Positions 53,277 to 63,485 of a stretch of DNA of 64,000 bases are shown here, in pieces. How positions within the stretch are numbered: position 1 is the first letter of the stretch; each line of letters opens with the position of its first letter. Where the stretch lies: assembly GCA_963693305.1 (NCBI GenBank), contig OY855905.1:15806737-15870736 (forward strand), read 5' to 3'. The notes beneath the pieces are model-generated. The model was not told the DNA's origin and did not search any database. It was given only the letters and a program-made list of their open reading frames with translations. Made by a program: the position numbers and the translations under genes. The stretch comes from Meandrina meandrites. Its lineage: Eukaryota > Cnidaria > Anthozoa > Scleractinia > Meandrinidae.

Positions 53277-54049
53277 GTTGGGCCAGTATATGCTCTCTCT
53301 GCCCTCCTCAGAGTCGATTCTATTCCTTGGTGTGCTGTGTGTAGATCTTCGATCATTTCCTTTCTGAGTGCCTTTGGGATGACCACTCTATGCCCACGAA
53401 GGATGAGTCCCTCTTGGACCACCAGCTCATCACGGATATGAAAGTATGGGGTTACAGCTGAAGGTAAACTGTGCTTGTTTTCAGGCCATCCGCCTTGGAT
53501 GACTACCTTTACGTCCTGCAGGACTTTGTCTTTGGCTGTCTCATTCTTCAACCTCAAAATCTTGTCTTCGGACGCTATCATGTGGTTGAATTCTTCAATT
53601 TGAGGCATTTCCTCTATCTCCTCTTCAGATTCTGATCTGATTAAATGTGTTTCCTCGTCACTGAAGTGTCTGCTAAGCGTGTTGGCCAGGTACATCTCTG
53701 ATCCCTTCTTGTACTGAATGTTTATGTCATATCGCTGTAGGCGCATAAACATCTTCTGGAGGCGTCTAGGAGCTGAGGCAAGGGGCTTCCCGAATAGAGT
53801 CTCCAAAGGCTTGTGATCGGAGTCCACAATGACCTTCCGCCCTTAAGTGTACTGGTGAAAATGCTCAACACCAAATACAATGGCCAGGAGCTCTTTCTCG
53901 ATAATTTGTGCATAGTTCGTTTCTGTAGTGGTGAGCGCTCTGCTGGCATAGGCATTTGGCTTCCCGTCTTGTAACAGTGATGCCCCCAGGCCCTTTTCGC
54001 TGGCGTCACACTGTAATATCAGTGACTTGTCAGGTTCATAGTATTTCAA
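53273..54049 (-). pseudogene. Inner Gypsy RNase H and linker, frameshifted
   Basis: RNase H begins KYYEPDKSLILQCDASEKGL (54049), with ETNYAQIIEKELLAIVFGVE, then shifts near 53840 to DSDHKPLETLFGKPL (the third acidic position) and MRLQRYDINIQYKKGSE. The linker SEEEIEEMPQIEEFNHMIAS leads into the integrase zinc finger. One frameshift and one terminal shift. Confidence 0.9.
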
Positions 54050-54069
54050 CAGTGGCGGGCTTTACACCA

Positions 54070-54221
54070 GCATTTTAATGTCATCGAATGCTCTGTCGTG
54101 AATGTCGGTCCAGGAGAACTCATTTTCCTTTCGTGTTAACTGCCGCAATGGCTCTGAGACATCTGAAAGCTTTGGAAGGAATTTAGCGAAGTAATTGGTC
54201 ATTCCCAGGATCCATCTGACA
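54070..54221 (-). pseudogene. Inner Gypsy RT connection segment right of the LINE insertion
   Basis: Reads VRWILGMTNYFAKFLPKLSD then PLRQLTRKENEFSWTDIHDR. It joins in frame with NLAKPTNVPG at 54785, on the other side of the inserted LINE. Confidence 0.85.
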
Positions 54222-54770
54222 CATACATACATACATACATACATACATACATACATACATACATACATACATACATACATACTTTATTTGCAACTCCCCA
54301 AAGGGGCTTTTCAGTTACAAAAGGAATAAAAAGGATAAAAATGCATCAATTAAAATGGGTAAACAAAATGGGAAAGGAGTCTAAAATGAATTACAGTATT
54401 AAAAATTTAAAAATTACAAAGTTTAAAATTGAATATTAAGAATTTACATTATTAACATTTAAAATATGTTTGATCAAATGTCCCTTAAAAGCTTTCACAG
54501 AAGTTAAACTTCTCAAATCATCACTCAGCTCATTCCAGATTTTTGCTCCGCGATATGCAAATGATCTTTGTCCGGTAGCCAGCCGGCAACGTGGAATATT
54601 TAAGTCATTACTCTGTCTGGTGTTTCTTGTAGCAATTTGAGATCGGAAAATGAATTTATCAATCAAGTAGTCTGGAACAAGATTATGAATACATTTGAAA
54701 GTCATCACAGCGTCATTTATATAGAGTCTATCGCTGACCTGCAGCCAATTCAATTCACCTGGTACGTTTG
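54222..54770 (-). mobile_element. 5'-truncated CR1/L2-type LINE with (gtat)n tail, inside inner Gypsy
   Basis: The minus strand encodes SDRLYINDAVMTFKCIHNLV, PDYLIDKFIFRSQIATRNTR, then QRSFAYRGAKIWNELSDDLR and FKGHLIKHIL before a stop at about 54436. A 3' UTR (aactgaaaagcccctttgg) and a gtat microsatellite (54222-54282) follow. The F-x-YRGAKxWNELxxxLR motif is the LINE protein C-terminus. The flanks are Gypsy pol codons on both sides, so the insertion is exact. Confidence 0.95.
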
Positions 54771-55236
54771 TGGGCTTGGCCAGATTGGCGATTGCTTCAA
54801 CCTTGGAGGGGTCTGCCTTAACTCCATCAGCAGTCAACAAGTGACCTATGTATGGCATGGATGTTTTCTTGAGAGATATCTTCGCCCTGTTTAGCTTGAT
54901 TCCTCTTTCCTGGCACCGTCTAAGCAAAGCCTCTAGTTTGACATCATGATCTTTCACAGCATCCGCCATTGACTCCCCGTTTCCAATGATGAGTAGGTCA
55001 TCGGCCACTGTCCTGGAACATTTCTCCTGCGGGAGAAATCCCAAAAGGCATTCTGTTCCACTTGAATCGACCAAAAGGGGTGTTGAAGGTAGTTAAGATT
55101 GAAGAATCTTTATCCAACTTCACTTGCCAGTAGCCATTTTTGCAGTCCAGCTTTGTAAATACCTTCGCATTAGCGAGGTCGGGGAGGACATCTTCAATCG
55201 TCGGGATGGGTTAGTGACAACTCTTTAAAGCTTTGT
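54771..55236 (-). pseudogene. Inner Gypsy reverse transcriptase, deleted
   Basis: Reads FTKLDCKNGYWQVKLDKDSS (domain A, catalytic Asp), then FNTPFGRFKWNRMPFGISPA (domain B), then after a deletion of the following stretch VADDLLIIGNGESMADAVKD (the YADD box as VADD) and MPYIGHLLTADGVKADPSKV. A missing segment and frame change between GEMFQ and VADD inactivate it. Upstream it is joined directly to protease residues (see the gag entry). Confidence 0.9.
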
Positions 55237-56340
55237 TCAGTGGCTGTGGATCGAGGTGCCACGCAATTCACCAGCCCGGATTACGTTACATGTGTCCACT
55301 TGGAAAGTCATTTCATAGCCGCCCTTGATCTTCATTGTGACGTGAAATTTCGCTTGAAACTGTTGGCTCTCTACAACAAGGATTTCTTCCGGCTGTGGGG
55401 CGAGGTCCACAGTCATGATTGAGTCGCCGGAGTCATCATCTGATAGGTTTGGTTCTTGAGATTGCCTTACCATGTTAGCTGACTTAAATCTTTGGCTCGG
55501 ATTTCTTTGTTGGCAGACTTGAGAAAAATGATTCCGACGGCCACAATTCTTGCAGGTTTGTCCATACGCTGGGCAGCTACCTCGTCGGTGTCTTCCTCCA
55601 CAAAATCGGCAAGATCGGACCATCTCTTTTTCTCTCCTTTGTCTTTCGCTTTTGTTTCTCTTGGTTCTAACTACATTAACTTCGCCATCTGTTTCGGATA
55701 TCGGTGTCCTGTTCTTGAGCTCTTTCAGACGCATATTGGTGGTTTCACCGCTTCTTCCGACATCTATTGCGCGTGAGAGGCTGAGCTTCTTTTCTTGCAG
55801 TAATTTCTTTCGGATCGATTCATCTCTAATTCCTAGAACCAGCCGAACTCGGATAAGGGAGTCATGTAGACAACTACAGAAATTGCATGTCTGCGCGAGC
55901 TTTCGCAATACTGTCACGTATTGATCGATGCTTTCGTTTTCTTCTTGATCCCGGCGATTAAATATGAATCTTTCATAGGTTTCGTTCGTTTCCCCGATAC
56001 AGAATTCTGCAAACTTTTCGACCACTTTGCTGAGTATCTGACGATCCGTTTCTTGTGTGAAATCCATTCCATCGAACATTTCAAGCGCATCTTCTCCTAT
56101 TACCGACAAGAACATTGCCGTCTTGAATTTTTCATCAAAGCGCTCCAGCCATGCCACAATCACGTAATTATCCCAGGTTCGTTTAAAACGCTTCCAGTTG
56201 GTTGCGAGGTTTCCCTCTGTCTTGAGAGGCTGGGGTGGTTTCAATCCAGAAGGTATAGTTGGAGTTGCCGAGGCCATGTCTTGTCCGCTTGCTGGAGTCG
56301 ATATCTGTGGAGCCGTTCCAGTATCTTCGCTATCACTCAT
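55237..56340 (-). CDS. Inner Gypsy Gag with two zinc knuckles and a broken protease start
   Basis: 367 codons starting MSDSEDTGTAPQISTP. The capsid region (about 45-200) includes WKRFKRTWDNYV and RDQEENESIDQYVTVLRKLA. Zinc knuckles are CX2CX3HX4C (Cys244, 247, His251, Cys256) and CX2CX4HX4C (Cys263, 266, His271, Cys276). The protease begins with FQVDTCNVIRAGEL: the catalytic DTG reads DTC, consistent with loss of three codons. Soon after RAGELRG the protease is cut and joined to RT-coding DNA near 55258. Gag may still be made; protease cannot be. Confidence 0.9.
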   Translation of the reverse strand: MSDSEDTGTAPQISTPASGQDMASATPTIPSGLKPPQPLKTEGNLATNWKRFKRTWDNYVIVAWLERFDEKFKTAMFLSVIGEDALEMFDGMDFTQETDRQILSKVVEKFAEFCIGETNETYERFIFNRRDQEENESIDQYVTVLRKLAQTCNFCSCLHDSLIRVRLVLGIRDESIRKKLLQEKKLSLSRAIDVGRSGETTNMRLKELKNRTPISETDGEVNVVRTKRNKSERQRREKEMVRSCRFCGGRHRRGSCPAYGQTCKNCGRRNHFSQVCQQRNPSQRFKSANMVRQSQEPNLSDDDSGDSIMTVDLAPQPEEILVVESQQFQAKFHVTMKIKGGYEMTFQVDTCNVIRAGELRGTSIHSH

Positions 56341-56360
56341 TCTGCTTAATTATTGCGTAT

Positions 56361-56378
56361 ATCCCACTTCTGACACCA
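56361..56378 (-). promoter_or_regulatory. Primer binding site, tRNA-Leu(CAG)-like
   Basis: Minus-strand tggtgtcagaagtgggat abuts the 5' LTR. It complements the ATCCCACTCCTGACACCA end that I recall for animal tRNA-Leu(CAG), with one mismatch in 18. Confidence 0.8.
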
Positions 56379-56549
56379 TGTTTTGTAAGGCGGGTAGTGA
56401 ATCCAAAGAACACAGCTCTCTGATTAAACCACTGGATTTATTGTATGATCATACAGAGTCAAGCGCGTGGTTGTGAAAAACGTGTTCGTCACGCAAGCTC
56501 AAAATCACATCTCGAATATTTACAGTATAACTAAATTCCTATCGTAACA
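56379..56549 (-). repeat. 5' LTR of inner Gypsy
   Basis: 171 bp, the partner of 51949-52116, with TG...CA ends in minus orientation. Confidence 0.95.
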
Positions 56550-56554
56550 CATGC

Positions 56555-58511
56555 AAATCTGAAATGGTTCACTACCATGGCACCACAACAGGCAAAAGTT
56601 GCAAGATGGTGCATGAGCATGGCTGAGTTGAAGAAAAGTTGTTCCTGATGTCCTTAGCTGTCACCCTTTTGAAGAGAACATTCCTGAAAACAACGTTGTT
56701 ATACCTCCAGAGAACAGTGTTATCATGTTTCTGATCATCGCAACCTCAGTTGACATTCCACACCATACCCCTGAACTTGTTCATGGAACATTTAATAATA
56801 CTATGGCTTGTTTACACAATGCATGTCTTGTACCTCAAGCTGATTGCCTCAACCCAGTTTGTCTCGCTAGAGCTCCAAAAAGAACCAAATGTGCAAAGGA
56901 ACCTCAGCCCAAAAGTACAGTCAAAAGCTAAGCCAGTCCAAGACTCCACAAGTTGCTAAATTTCAAGAAAGTCTGTCCTCAGAGTGAAACTTTCAAGAAT
57001 TTGAAAATTTAGAGTCTCTAAACCGCAATCGATCAAGTTTTTCCAAGAGACAGCTACAGGATTACTGGTGCAATCTGTTAATCAAGTTTCATAGCTCAAA
57101 TCAAGATATTTCTACAATCAAGAACATTCCAAAGGAACACTTACAATGGGTCAAGCAAATGGCAAAGTGCTCAGCTGTTATTGACTGTTTGCTAATGTAT
57201 CGAGATGAATTTATGGAGGACCCAGATCACTACCGTATTATGGTTCCCAATGATATTCAACTTCAGCGTCACCTGTTGCGAGTGTATCATGATTCACCTT
57301 TGGGAATGCATCGAGGATGTGAAGCTACTTATGGATCCCTTTCACATGACTTTTATTGGCGAAACATGGCTATATTAAGCATGTGCGGAACTGGATCGGG
57401 CGATGCCCTGATTGTATCAAATTTAAGTCTACTGATCCCAAACATGGACCGATGCAGATTCGCATATACGACTGTCCCTTCAGCACCATTGGTATAGACT
57501 ATGTTGGACAATTACCTACTACCTCAACTGGTAACAAATGGATTTTGACAGCTGTTTGTCCTTACTCTAATTTCTTGCGTGCAATTCCAGTACCAGATAA
57601 ACAAGCAACTACTGCAGCACGCGCTCTGTTTAATGATGTATTCCTGCAATATGGATTTCCAGCAGTCCTGCAAAGTGATCAAGGAGGAGAATGGCTTAAT
57701 GCGGTATTACGCCAGCTACCAAAACAACTCTCGATTGAACACATTGTCATAACTAGTTACCGTCCACACCTAAATGGAAGTACAGAATGTGTTCACAGAT
57801 GGGTGAATGCAGCAATAGGAATTTATTGTGAGAAATATCAGGAACGTTGGAAAGAATTCCTGCAGCCAGCTGTGTATGCTCACAATGTATCTCCAATTCC
57901 TGGAACAGGTCAAATAAGTCCATTCTTCTTGGTATTTGGACGCAACGCACCATCACCTGAAGTCATTACTCTTGACTTACCAGTAGAAAGCCTGTCAAGA
58001 AGCACCTATGCAGGGCAGCTTGTGTTTCGTATGCGTGAAGCACAAAAACAGTTTAACAGCATCAAAGCAGATATGAAGAGAACTCACAGAGAATATTATG
58101 ACAAATCATCCAGGGAACTTAACATAGCTGAAGGAAAGCAAGTTTATGTCAGAAGACCACCTCCAAGTTCACAACCAAAAGGATCGGCCACCCGGTTCAT
58201 CAGTCGATTTGATGGTCCTTACACTGTTATAGGACATGTCCATGGTCGCCAGGATCTTTTCGACTTCGCCATAAATTCACTCAGGATGAACTTAAAACAG
58301 TAAACATTGAGAAGATCATTGTCGTTCCAGATGATCTCTCAGAGGCAGCAGCTTATGATCTAAGAAATTATGAAGACCAAACATCTAACACAGAGACTGC
58401 TACCACTTCTGAATTACCCACCCTAAAGAGTACAGTGATTGATCCTGATTTGGCAAAATTAGCATTTGCGTTTGGAGAATATCTGAAAACTCTACCAGGT
58501 GCAAAGACATA
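56555..58511 (+). pseudogene. Outer Gypsy element: RNase H end, linker and integrase
   Basis: Resumes NLKWFTTMAPQQAKVARWCM directly after the inner element. The zinc finger HH half is VYHDSPLGMHRG (about 57285-57315) and, after a frameshift near 57370, its CC half is GRCPDCIKF. The integrase core has Asp in GIDYVGQLP (residue 48 from 57356), Asp108 (LQSDQGGEW) and Glu144 (GSTECVHRWV), giving 35 residues between them. The C-terminal module includes YVRRPPP and FISRFDGPYTVIGHV. A further shift near 58285 leads to DELKTVNIEKIIVVPDDLSE and a stop at 58511. An internal stop near 56928 and these shifts mean it is dead. Confidence 0.9.
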
Positions 58512-58702
58512 ATGCATCAGAGGCCTGCAAAGTAGTGTACCAGCAGATTCCAGATGCCCAGGAAATTTTGAAACGTTGCGGGAAGCTAAAAGGACTGATT
58601 TCAAAGTGCCCTTATCTATCCATGTATGGAGGCTCACATGGAGGAACTTATCTGTTAAAACTTGACAAAGACATGTTTGCAACTTTAGTTTCGGAAAAGT
58701 AA
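58499..58702 (+). other. Unrecognised 67-codon frame at the 3' end of the outer Gypsy
   Basis: Reads ASEACKVVYQQIPDAQEILK then CGKLKGLISKCPYLSMYGGS and GTYLLKLDKDMF before a stop just upstream of the polypurine-like tract. It may be a small extra ORF of the element. I know no match. Confidence 0.3.
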
Positions 58703-58725
58703 AATCCCTTTAAGAAGGGGTGGAC

Positions 58726-59026
58726 TGTAGTGGACTCGCAAGGATTTTAGAATGTTAAGATTTTCTTGTTAGCATTGTTTCAATTTTTTATCATGTAAGC
58801 TTTTGTCGTAAGTTTACTTCCTTTAAGAAGGGGTGGACAGTAGTGGAATCATGGAACAAAAACAAGGTCACGTGACAGAGCACATGGAACGAAATCGAGA
58901 TCGAGCGAGCGAACCGAGATCTTCTTCTTCATGCGTTGTCAAAACTTCCTGTTTACCGTTCAGAATATAAGTTGCATTTCTACATTTTGTCTACGTGTCA
59001 GCTAATTCCCCCAACAACGTCTACAC
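58726..59026 (+). repeat. Probable 3' LTR of the outer Gypsy
   Basis: tttaagaaggggtggac precedes tgtagtggactcgcaagg, as expected for a polypurine tract and a TG-starting LTR. The same tract recurs at 58818 (tttaagaaggggtggacagt), suggesting an internal duplication. A TCTACA-like end near 59026 is a guess. No 5' LTR is present in the window. Confidence 0.45.
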
Positions 59027-59370
59027 ACTGATAAGCAGTGTGACGGTGCCTGGGGGAATGCCACTCACAGGATAATCATGGTTAATGGCCACTCTCAATG
59101 CCGTTCTTGGCTCCACCAACCCCTCAGGCACCTCCCCCATGACGCTCATCTATTGTTGATTTGTTTTTTTTGTTTTACAAGAAATATAGACCAATTGCAA
59201 AAGACAGCAACAAGGTTTCTCTCTGCTCATACACAGCCAAAAACAGCCATATTTGAAAATCACTCTATAATGCATTGCGAACCATTGAATGAATGTACAT
59301 GATGTATGCCGATGGGTTGTGTCTCTGCTGATGTAATGTACTCACAAACCATTAGGCTGAAAACTGTTTA
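59027..59370. other. Spacer, nothing recognised
   Basis: No gene or repeat supported. Confidence 0.35.
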
Positions 59371-60397
59371 GGTCGCCACACATGAGGGGACTAGTCACAG
59401 ACACCGGTCGCAGGGACCAATTCCCATCGTGTGAACAGGCCAATTTTCGTCAAAAATCCGGTCGAAGGGACTGAATTTTGGTCCCCGAAATCAGTCCCAT
59501 GAATTCAAACTGGTTTGAATTCGTGGGACCAGTCGCAGGGACTGGTCCCCACAATATTTTGCTTGGTCCCTCTTGTGAACAGGTTCGTGGGACTGGTCCC
59601 TTTGACCAATTAAAAATGAACCAATCGCTGATCAGCATTTTAAGCTTCCACAATTCTGCACGTTCGTGTTTGAAGATGGCGATGCCTGAGCAGAGTAGTG
59701 AACAGATTGAACAGAATACTACTGAACAGACTGTTGGCATTACTATTGAAGAATGGAGCGTCACCAGTACACGAATGGTAATTGATTCTTCGTTCATAAG
59801 AAACCGGCAATCCTTCGTCTTGCATCATCATCAGGAGCAACAGAGTCTTTTTCTTCGCAGCTCTCAAAGCCATATTTACTCGATGAAAACAATGTTCCCG
59901 CCAAACTTTCTTGCTAGCTGTCGCTAGCATGTTTTTGCGCCATTTCATGAAGAGAATGCGCGACATCCGGTTTATGTTATGCAAATTTGATGGGATGTTT
60001 TTTTCAGCTAGCCTGGAGAATACTATACTTTTGCAATTTTTGATGAAATGATGCAATTTTTTCAGGTATAACAACACCGAAAGGAAACCTGATATCAAAT
60101 TATAAAATATAAAATAACAGCGGATTTCGAACAATGTCAACATTCCATGTTTTTAAAACAATTGTTGAGCACAGTCCAGTAAGCACGCTCAGGTATGAAT
60201 AATAATAACAATAATTTTCCATCTCCACAAGGTGATAATCTTGTTTCATAAATACTGCTATCCTGCTGTGAAACAGGTCCCAGTGTATGAACCCTTCAAG
60301 GGACCGGTCCCCGCGACTCATTCCATCGTGTAAACTCTACAGGGGACCAGTCCCTGCGATCGGTTCCTGCGACCGGTCCCCTCGTGTGTGGCCACAT
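59371..60397. mobile_element. PIF/Harbinger-like deletion derivative with ggtccc/gggacc-rich ends
   Basis: Ends ggtcgccacacatgagggga and tcccctcgtgtgtggccaca are imperfect inverted repeats; tta lies at both edges (59368-59370 and 60398-60400). The first 230 and last 130 bp are packed with ggtcccygcgac and cgcagggac words. The middle minus strand has MALRAAKKKTLLLLMMMQDE, like the N-terminus of Harbinger transposases. No catalytic domain remains. Confidence 0.65.
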
Positions 60398-60710
60398 TTA
60401 CTATACATATAAGCTCCCATTTTGGTTGGACAAAACAAAAATGATTGATTGAGGTCAGATATGTATGATATCATGTTGATTTTTGAACTAAATTTCTGTT
60501 TCAAAATCATTGCAACATAAACATTATACATTCAAGAGAAGCAGCATATAATAAGATAATTATGATCTTGCTCACAGTAAATTCACCTGCAAAATTATAT
60601 TACAGTAATAGTCATTACGATTTAAAGAAATTGGAATTGATGTCCAACTACAGTTGGGATTTTGGTTGGCCATTGTCCATTGAATGACTGTTATTATTGC
60701 AGTCCTTTAT
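60398..60710. other. AT-rich spacer, nothing recognised
   Basis: No feature supported. Confidence 0.35.
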
Positions 60711-60846
60711 ACAAATGTTTACGTAAACATTTGTAATCTGCATCACTGCATTTCCATGCAGTGAGACTGTTAATGTTTATGTTCAGTGGTTGAAGTTAAT
60801 TGCTCTTATTAATCACTAAGGTGCAGTACTTGCACTGCACCTTAGT
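60711..60846. repeat. Cluster of three short hairpins
   Basis: 1) 60711-60734, a 24-bp perfect palindrome acaaatgtttac / gtaaacatttgt. 2) 60744-60763, cactgcat-ttcc-atgcagtg. 3) 60815-60846, actaaggtgcagt-acttgc-actgcaccttagt, a 13-bp perfect stem. They lie in series within 136 bp. Confidence 0.85.
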
Positions 60847-60950
60847 ACTGTTTTCAGTTATTTCCATTATCATAGCACTTGCATGAAAAAATTATGCTAT
60901 GCAAATGAAAAAAATACAATACACCACAAATGAGACATTGCATGAGAGCA

Positions 60951-61265
60951 AGGTGAATCCACTGCCAACTTCTGAATTATTAATTTAAATGAGATATGGC
61001 TGACTACAATATATATATTGCGATAAATTAAAGAAAAGTTTACAAGAGATATCTTTAGTTGAATGCTGTAAAAACATGTATCATAAAGTAGTGCTGCTTA
61101 TGTGCATGTACAGCAAAATCTTTAATTTCTTTCATAATATTAATTCCAGCTGAATTAAAATAGTTTGTTTCTGTAACATTAAAGTCTATTTTGTCGAAAC
61201 TGCTTCAATATTTTAACACAAGAAATGTTTTTTTTCAAGAAATGATAGTTCACTATTCGGATTTC
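60951..61265 (+). mobile_element. Relic of the 20480-21117 TTAA MITE
   Basis: Starts aggtgaatccactg, a diverged terminal repeat, and then follows 20670-20950 through ctgactacaatatat, gtagtgctgctta, aattaaaatagtttgtt and gaaatgatagttc. The right part is lost. Confidence 0.8.
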
Positions 61266-61274
61266 TATATGTAC

Positions 61275-61505
61275 TGTGTTCACACTAGACCAAAAAGTCT
61301 GATCACAAATTAAACATGTCTTGCTCTAAAAAGTGTTCACATCAGCCAGTGGGTTCAGCAAATCATGATTGAAACATGCTTATTTATGATTGAAACTACC
61401 TCTTGGTTTCAGTCGTGATCAGATGAAACACGTTCAAAATGGCAGACAGGTTGAGAGGAGGCCGGTGCCCAAAAGGTCCAAATTTGGCCCTACTATGAGA
61501 TGAAA
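61275..61505 (-). mobile_element. Relic of the 18405-19103 element
   Basis: tgtgttcacactagacc is followed by catgattgaaacatgc, gtgatcagatgaaac, and gaggaggc with gcccaaaaggtcc; these mirror 18890-19103. Only one end is present. Confidence 0.65.
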
Positions 61506-62118
61506 TGTTCAGTTGAACAGGGAGAGTGAACTCGATAGCATATATAAGAGCATGCGCAAATTAAATGACATGTACTTACTACGAAAATAACAGAACTGTG
61601 GAATAGGCCCGGATTTTCATGTCGCTACCCCACCCACTTTCTTCTACTGCCCCACCTACTTTCGACAGTGAATTCCAACAGTGGCCTTAGCTTGTCAGGT
61701 ATAAAACACAACTTGCTAATTACATTAGGATTGCTGTTGAATGGAGTGTGGAATAAACCACCGGTAGAAGACAATTTCGAGAAAGGTTTGGTTAAAAGAG
61801 GTGTTTGTAATTTTTTTTTTAATGTTGGTGTCAAAATTCTTGTCCTGAATTAACATTTTGGTGCTAAAAAAAATATATTTAACCCAGATCACCTTTCAAA
61901 TGCGGTTCAAACGAACGACTATTAACAACAGTGGCGGCAAAGAGATGCAGCATGCGAGCCACAGGAATTTCTGGAATTTGTCAACGAAAGTGGGCGGGGT
62001 AGGAAGGCGAAAATTCGGCCCTATTCCACAGTTCGGTGATTTTTGTAGTACACAGGCATGACGCCTAAACTGTCCAATTACAAGCATGACATGTACACTG
62101 TCCAATAGTATAGGTAAT
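61506..62118. other. Region with no supported gene
   Basis: Short frames only. The inverted pair attcggccctattccacagttc (62009-62030) and gaactgtggaataggcc (61590-61606) suggests the two ends of another small element of about 440 bp. Confidence 0.4.
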
Positions 62119-62282
62119 AAATAGCATGAGTTGTAGTAGTATTTGGAAATAATACCGGCTTGTAATATTTCAAAATTGTCCAAAATATCACGAGCCGCTT
62201 CGGCGAGTGATATCTTGGACAATTTTGAAATATTACAAGCCGGTATTATTTCTAAATACTGCGTACAACTCATGCTATTATT
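62119..62282. mobile_element. Hairpin MITE, arms about 73 bp
   Basis: aatagcatgagttgta...ataataccggcttgtaatat on the left is mirrored by atattacaagccggtattat...tacaactcatgctatt on the right. The small loop is gagccgcttcggcga. No coding. Confidence 0.9.
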
Positions 62283-62589
62283 TGTTTATGATACAAGGCA
62301 AATATCTAATCCTACCTGAGTATCTTATGATGATCGTAGCTGATAACAGATGTCATTAAAGCTTTGTTTTGAACATTTAAGCAACAAAATCCTCCTTTCA
62401 GCTCAGTTACACCACACAAAAGTAATATGCTTTCCAAATTCCTCGTGTTTTTGTGCACTTTGACGGCTAATCCCATTGAAATGCCCACATTTCCACACGC
62501 TAAACGACAGAGTTGTCCTTCATCTTGTTTGGCTTGTTGGCCCTTGCCATATTTGGAAGAGAGGTAATATATCAAAAACAAGTGCAAGT

Positions 62590-62715
62590 GTTTCATCGGG
62601 GTTTCCAAAAACTAGAAAACTGATGAAAGCACGAGGCCGTAGGCCAAGTGCTTTTATTGTTTTCGAGTGTTTGAAAACCCCACGACACACGAAGCACGAG
62701 TTTTTGAAATAGCTT
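62590..62715. repeat. Imperfect hairpin around gcacgaggccgtaggccaagtgc
   Basis: Arms ggggtttcca...gaaagcac and gtgcttttattg...gaaaacccc flank the core gaggccgtaggccaa. It resembles a small hairpin MITE. Confidence 0.6.
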
Positions 62716-63485
62716 CTCAAACTTGCATCACGAACCAAGAACAATGAAAAAATGTCTCACTGATGGGAACATAACGCCGAATATAAATTAATTTTTTTGG
62801 TATTGTTTTAGAGTAATTAGCATTTGTTGTCACATCTTTTAACGGTAGTGTCACAAGTCCCTGAAAAGTTCTAGCAGAACACACATATATCCACTTGATC
62901 TCAATTCGATCATTCTTAATCAGATATGACGTTGTCACGTTTTTGTGAAGCCAAAACAGCTGAAGAGGAGGTAAATCTGGTTTGAAATGCGGTACCCAAG
63001 TCGACTCAGTACAAGAATAAATGGGCATATGGAATATTTGAAGAGTGGCAAAGGCAGCGACTGGTTAGAGTACCAATTGTCAAGGTCACATCATCATCAA
63101 GTCGAGTCGTTAGACACACCTTTGGTCGAGATGAGTGTGTTGTCCATTAATTATTGGCTCACAAAATTTGTCCAGGAGGTTGCGAAGCCATCCAAAGAAT
63201 ATGTTACCCTCCGAAAACCCTATACGGCATAATTGAAAGGCCGCGGACAAAAACTTGGCAAATCTTGGCAAAATTAACCATTGTCAAAACAACTCCAAAT
63301 TTCGCATGCGAGTTTGTTTGTAACGTCTGTTAAACAGTTTCCTGTATTTTTTCCCACTGTTGTCTGCCTTGTTTCCCACAAATTACGCATGCAAAAACTG
63401 GACTTTGACGAAAGAAACCTTTTGTTCCGCGAAACAATGAAATCAGCGAAGTTGAACCGATTACTGTTTTAACTCTACAAACATT
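62716..63485. other. Region with no supported gene
   Basis: Frames at 62717-63028 and 62987-63232 have no recognised domain. Confidence 0.35.

Larger units (their letters stand above)
51949..56549 (-). mobile_element. Inner Gypsy-type LTR retrotransposon with 5-bp target duplication
   Basis: LTRs lie at 51949-52116 and 56379-56549. The 5-bp repeat catgc flanks the element (51944-51948 and 56550-56554). In minus orientation: 5' LTR, primer site, gag, protease/RT (deleted), RT tail, RNase H, integrase, polypurine tract gaaggggaga, 3' LTR. Its removal restores the reading frame of the outer Gypsy. It contains a LINE at 54222-54770. Deletions in protease and RT make it defective. Confidence 0.95.

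Noticed and set aside
55492..56476. Plus-strand frames opposite the inner Gypsy gag
   Set aside because: They are antisense of the zinc knuckles and capsid region and cross the LTR.
59478..60143. Long overlapping frames on both strands of the Harbinger-like element
   Set aside because: Only a short N-terminal-like peptide is plausible; the rest runs through terminal repeats.
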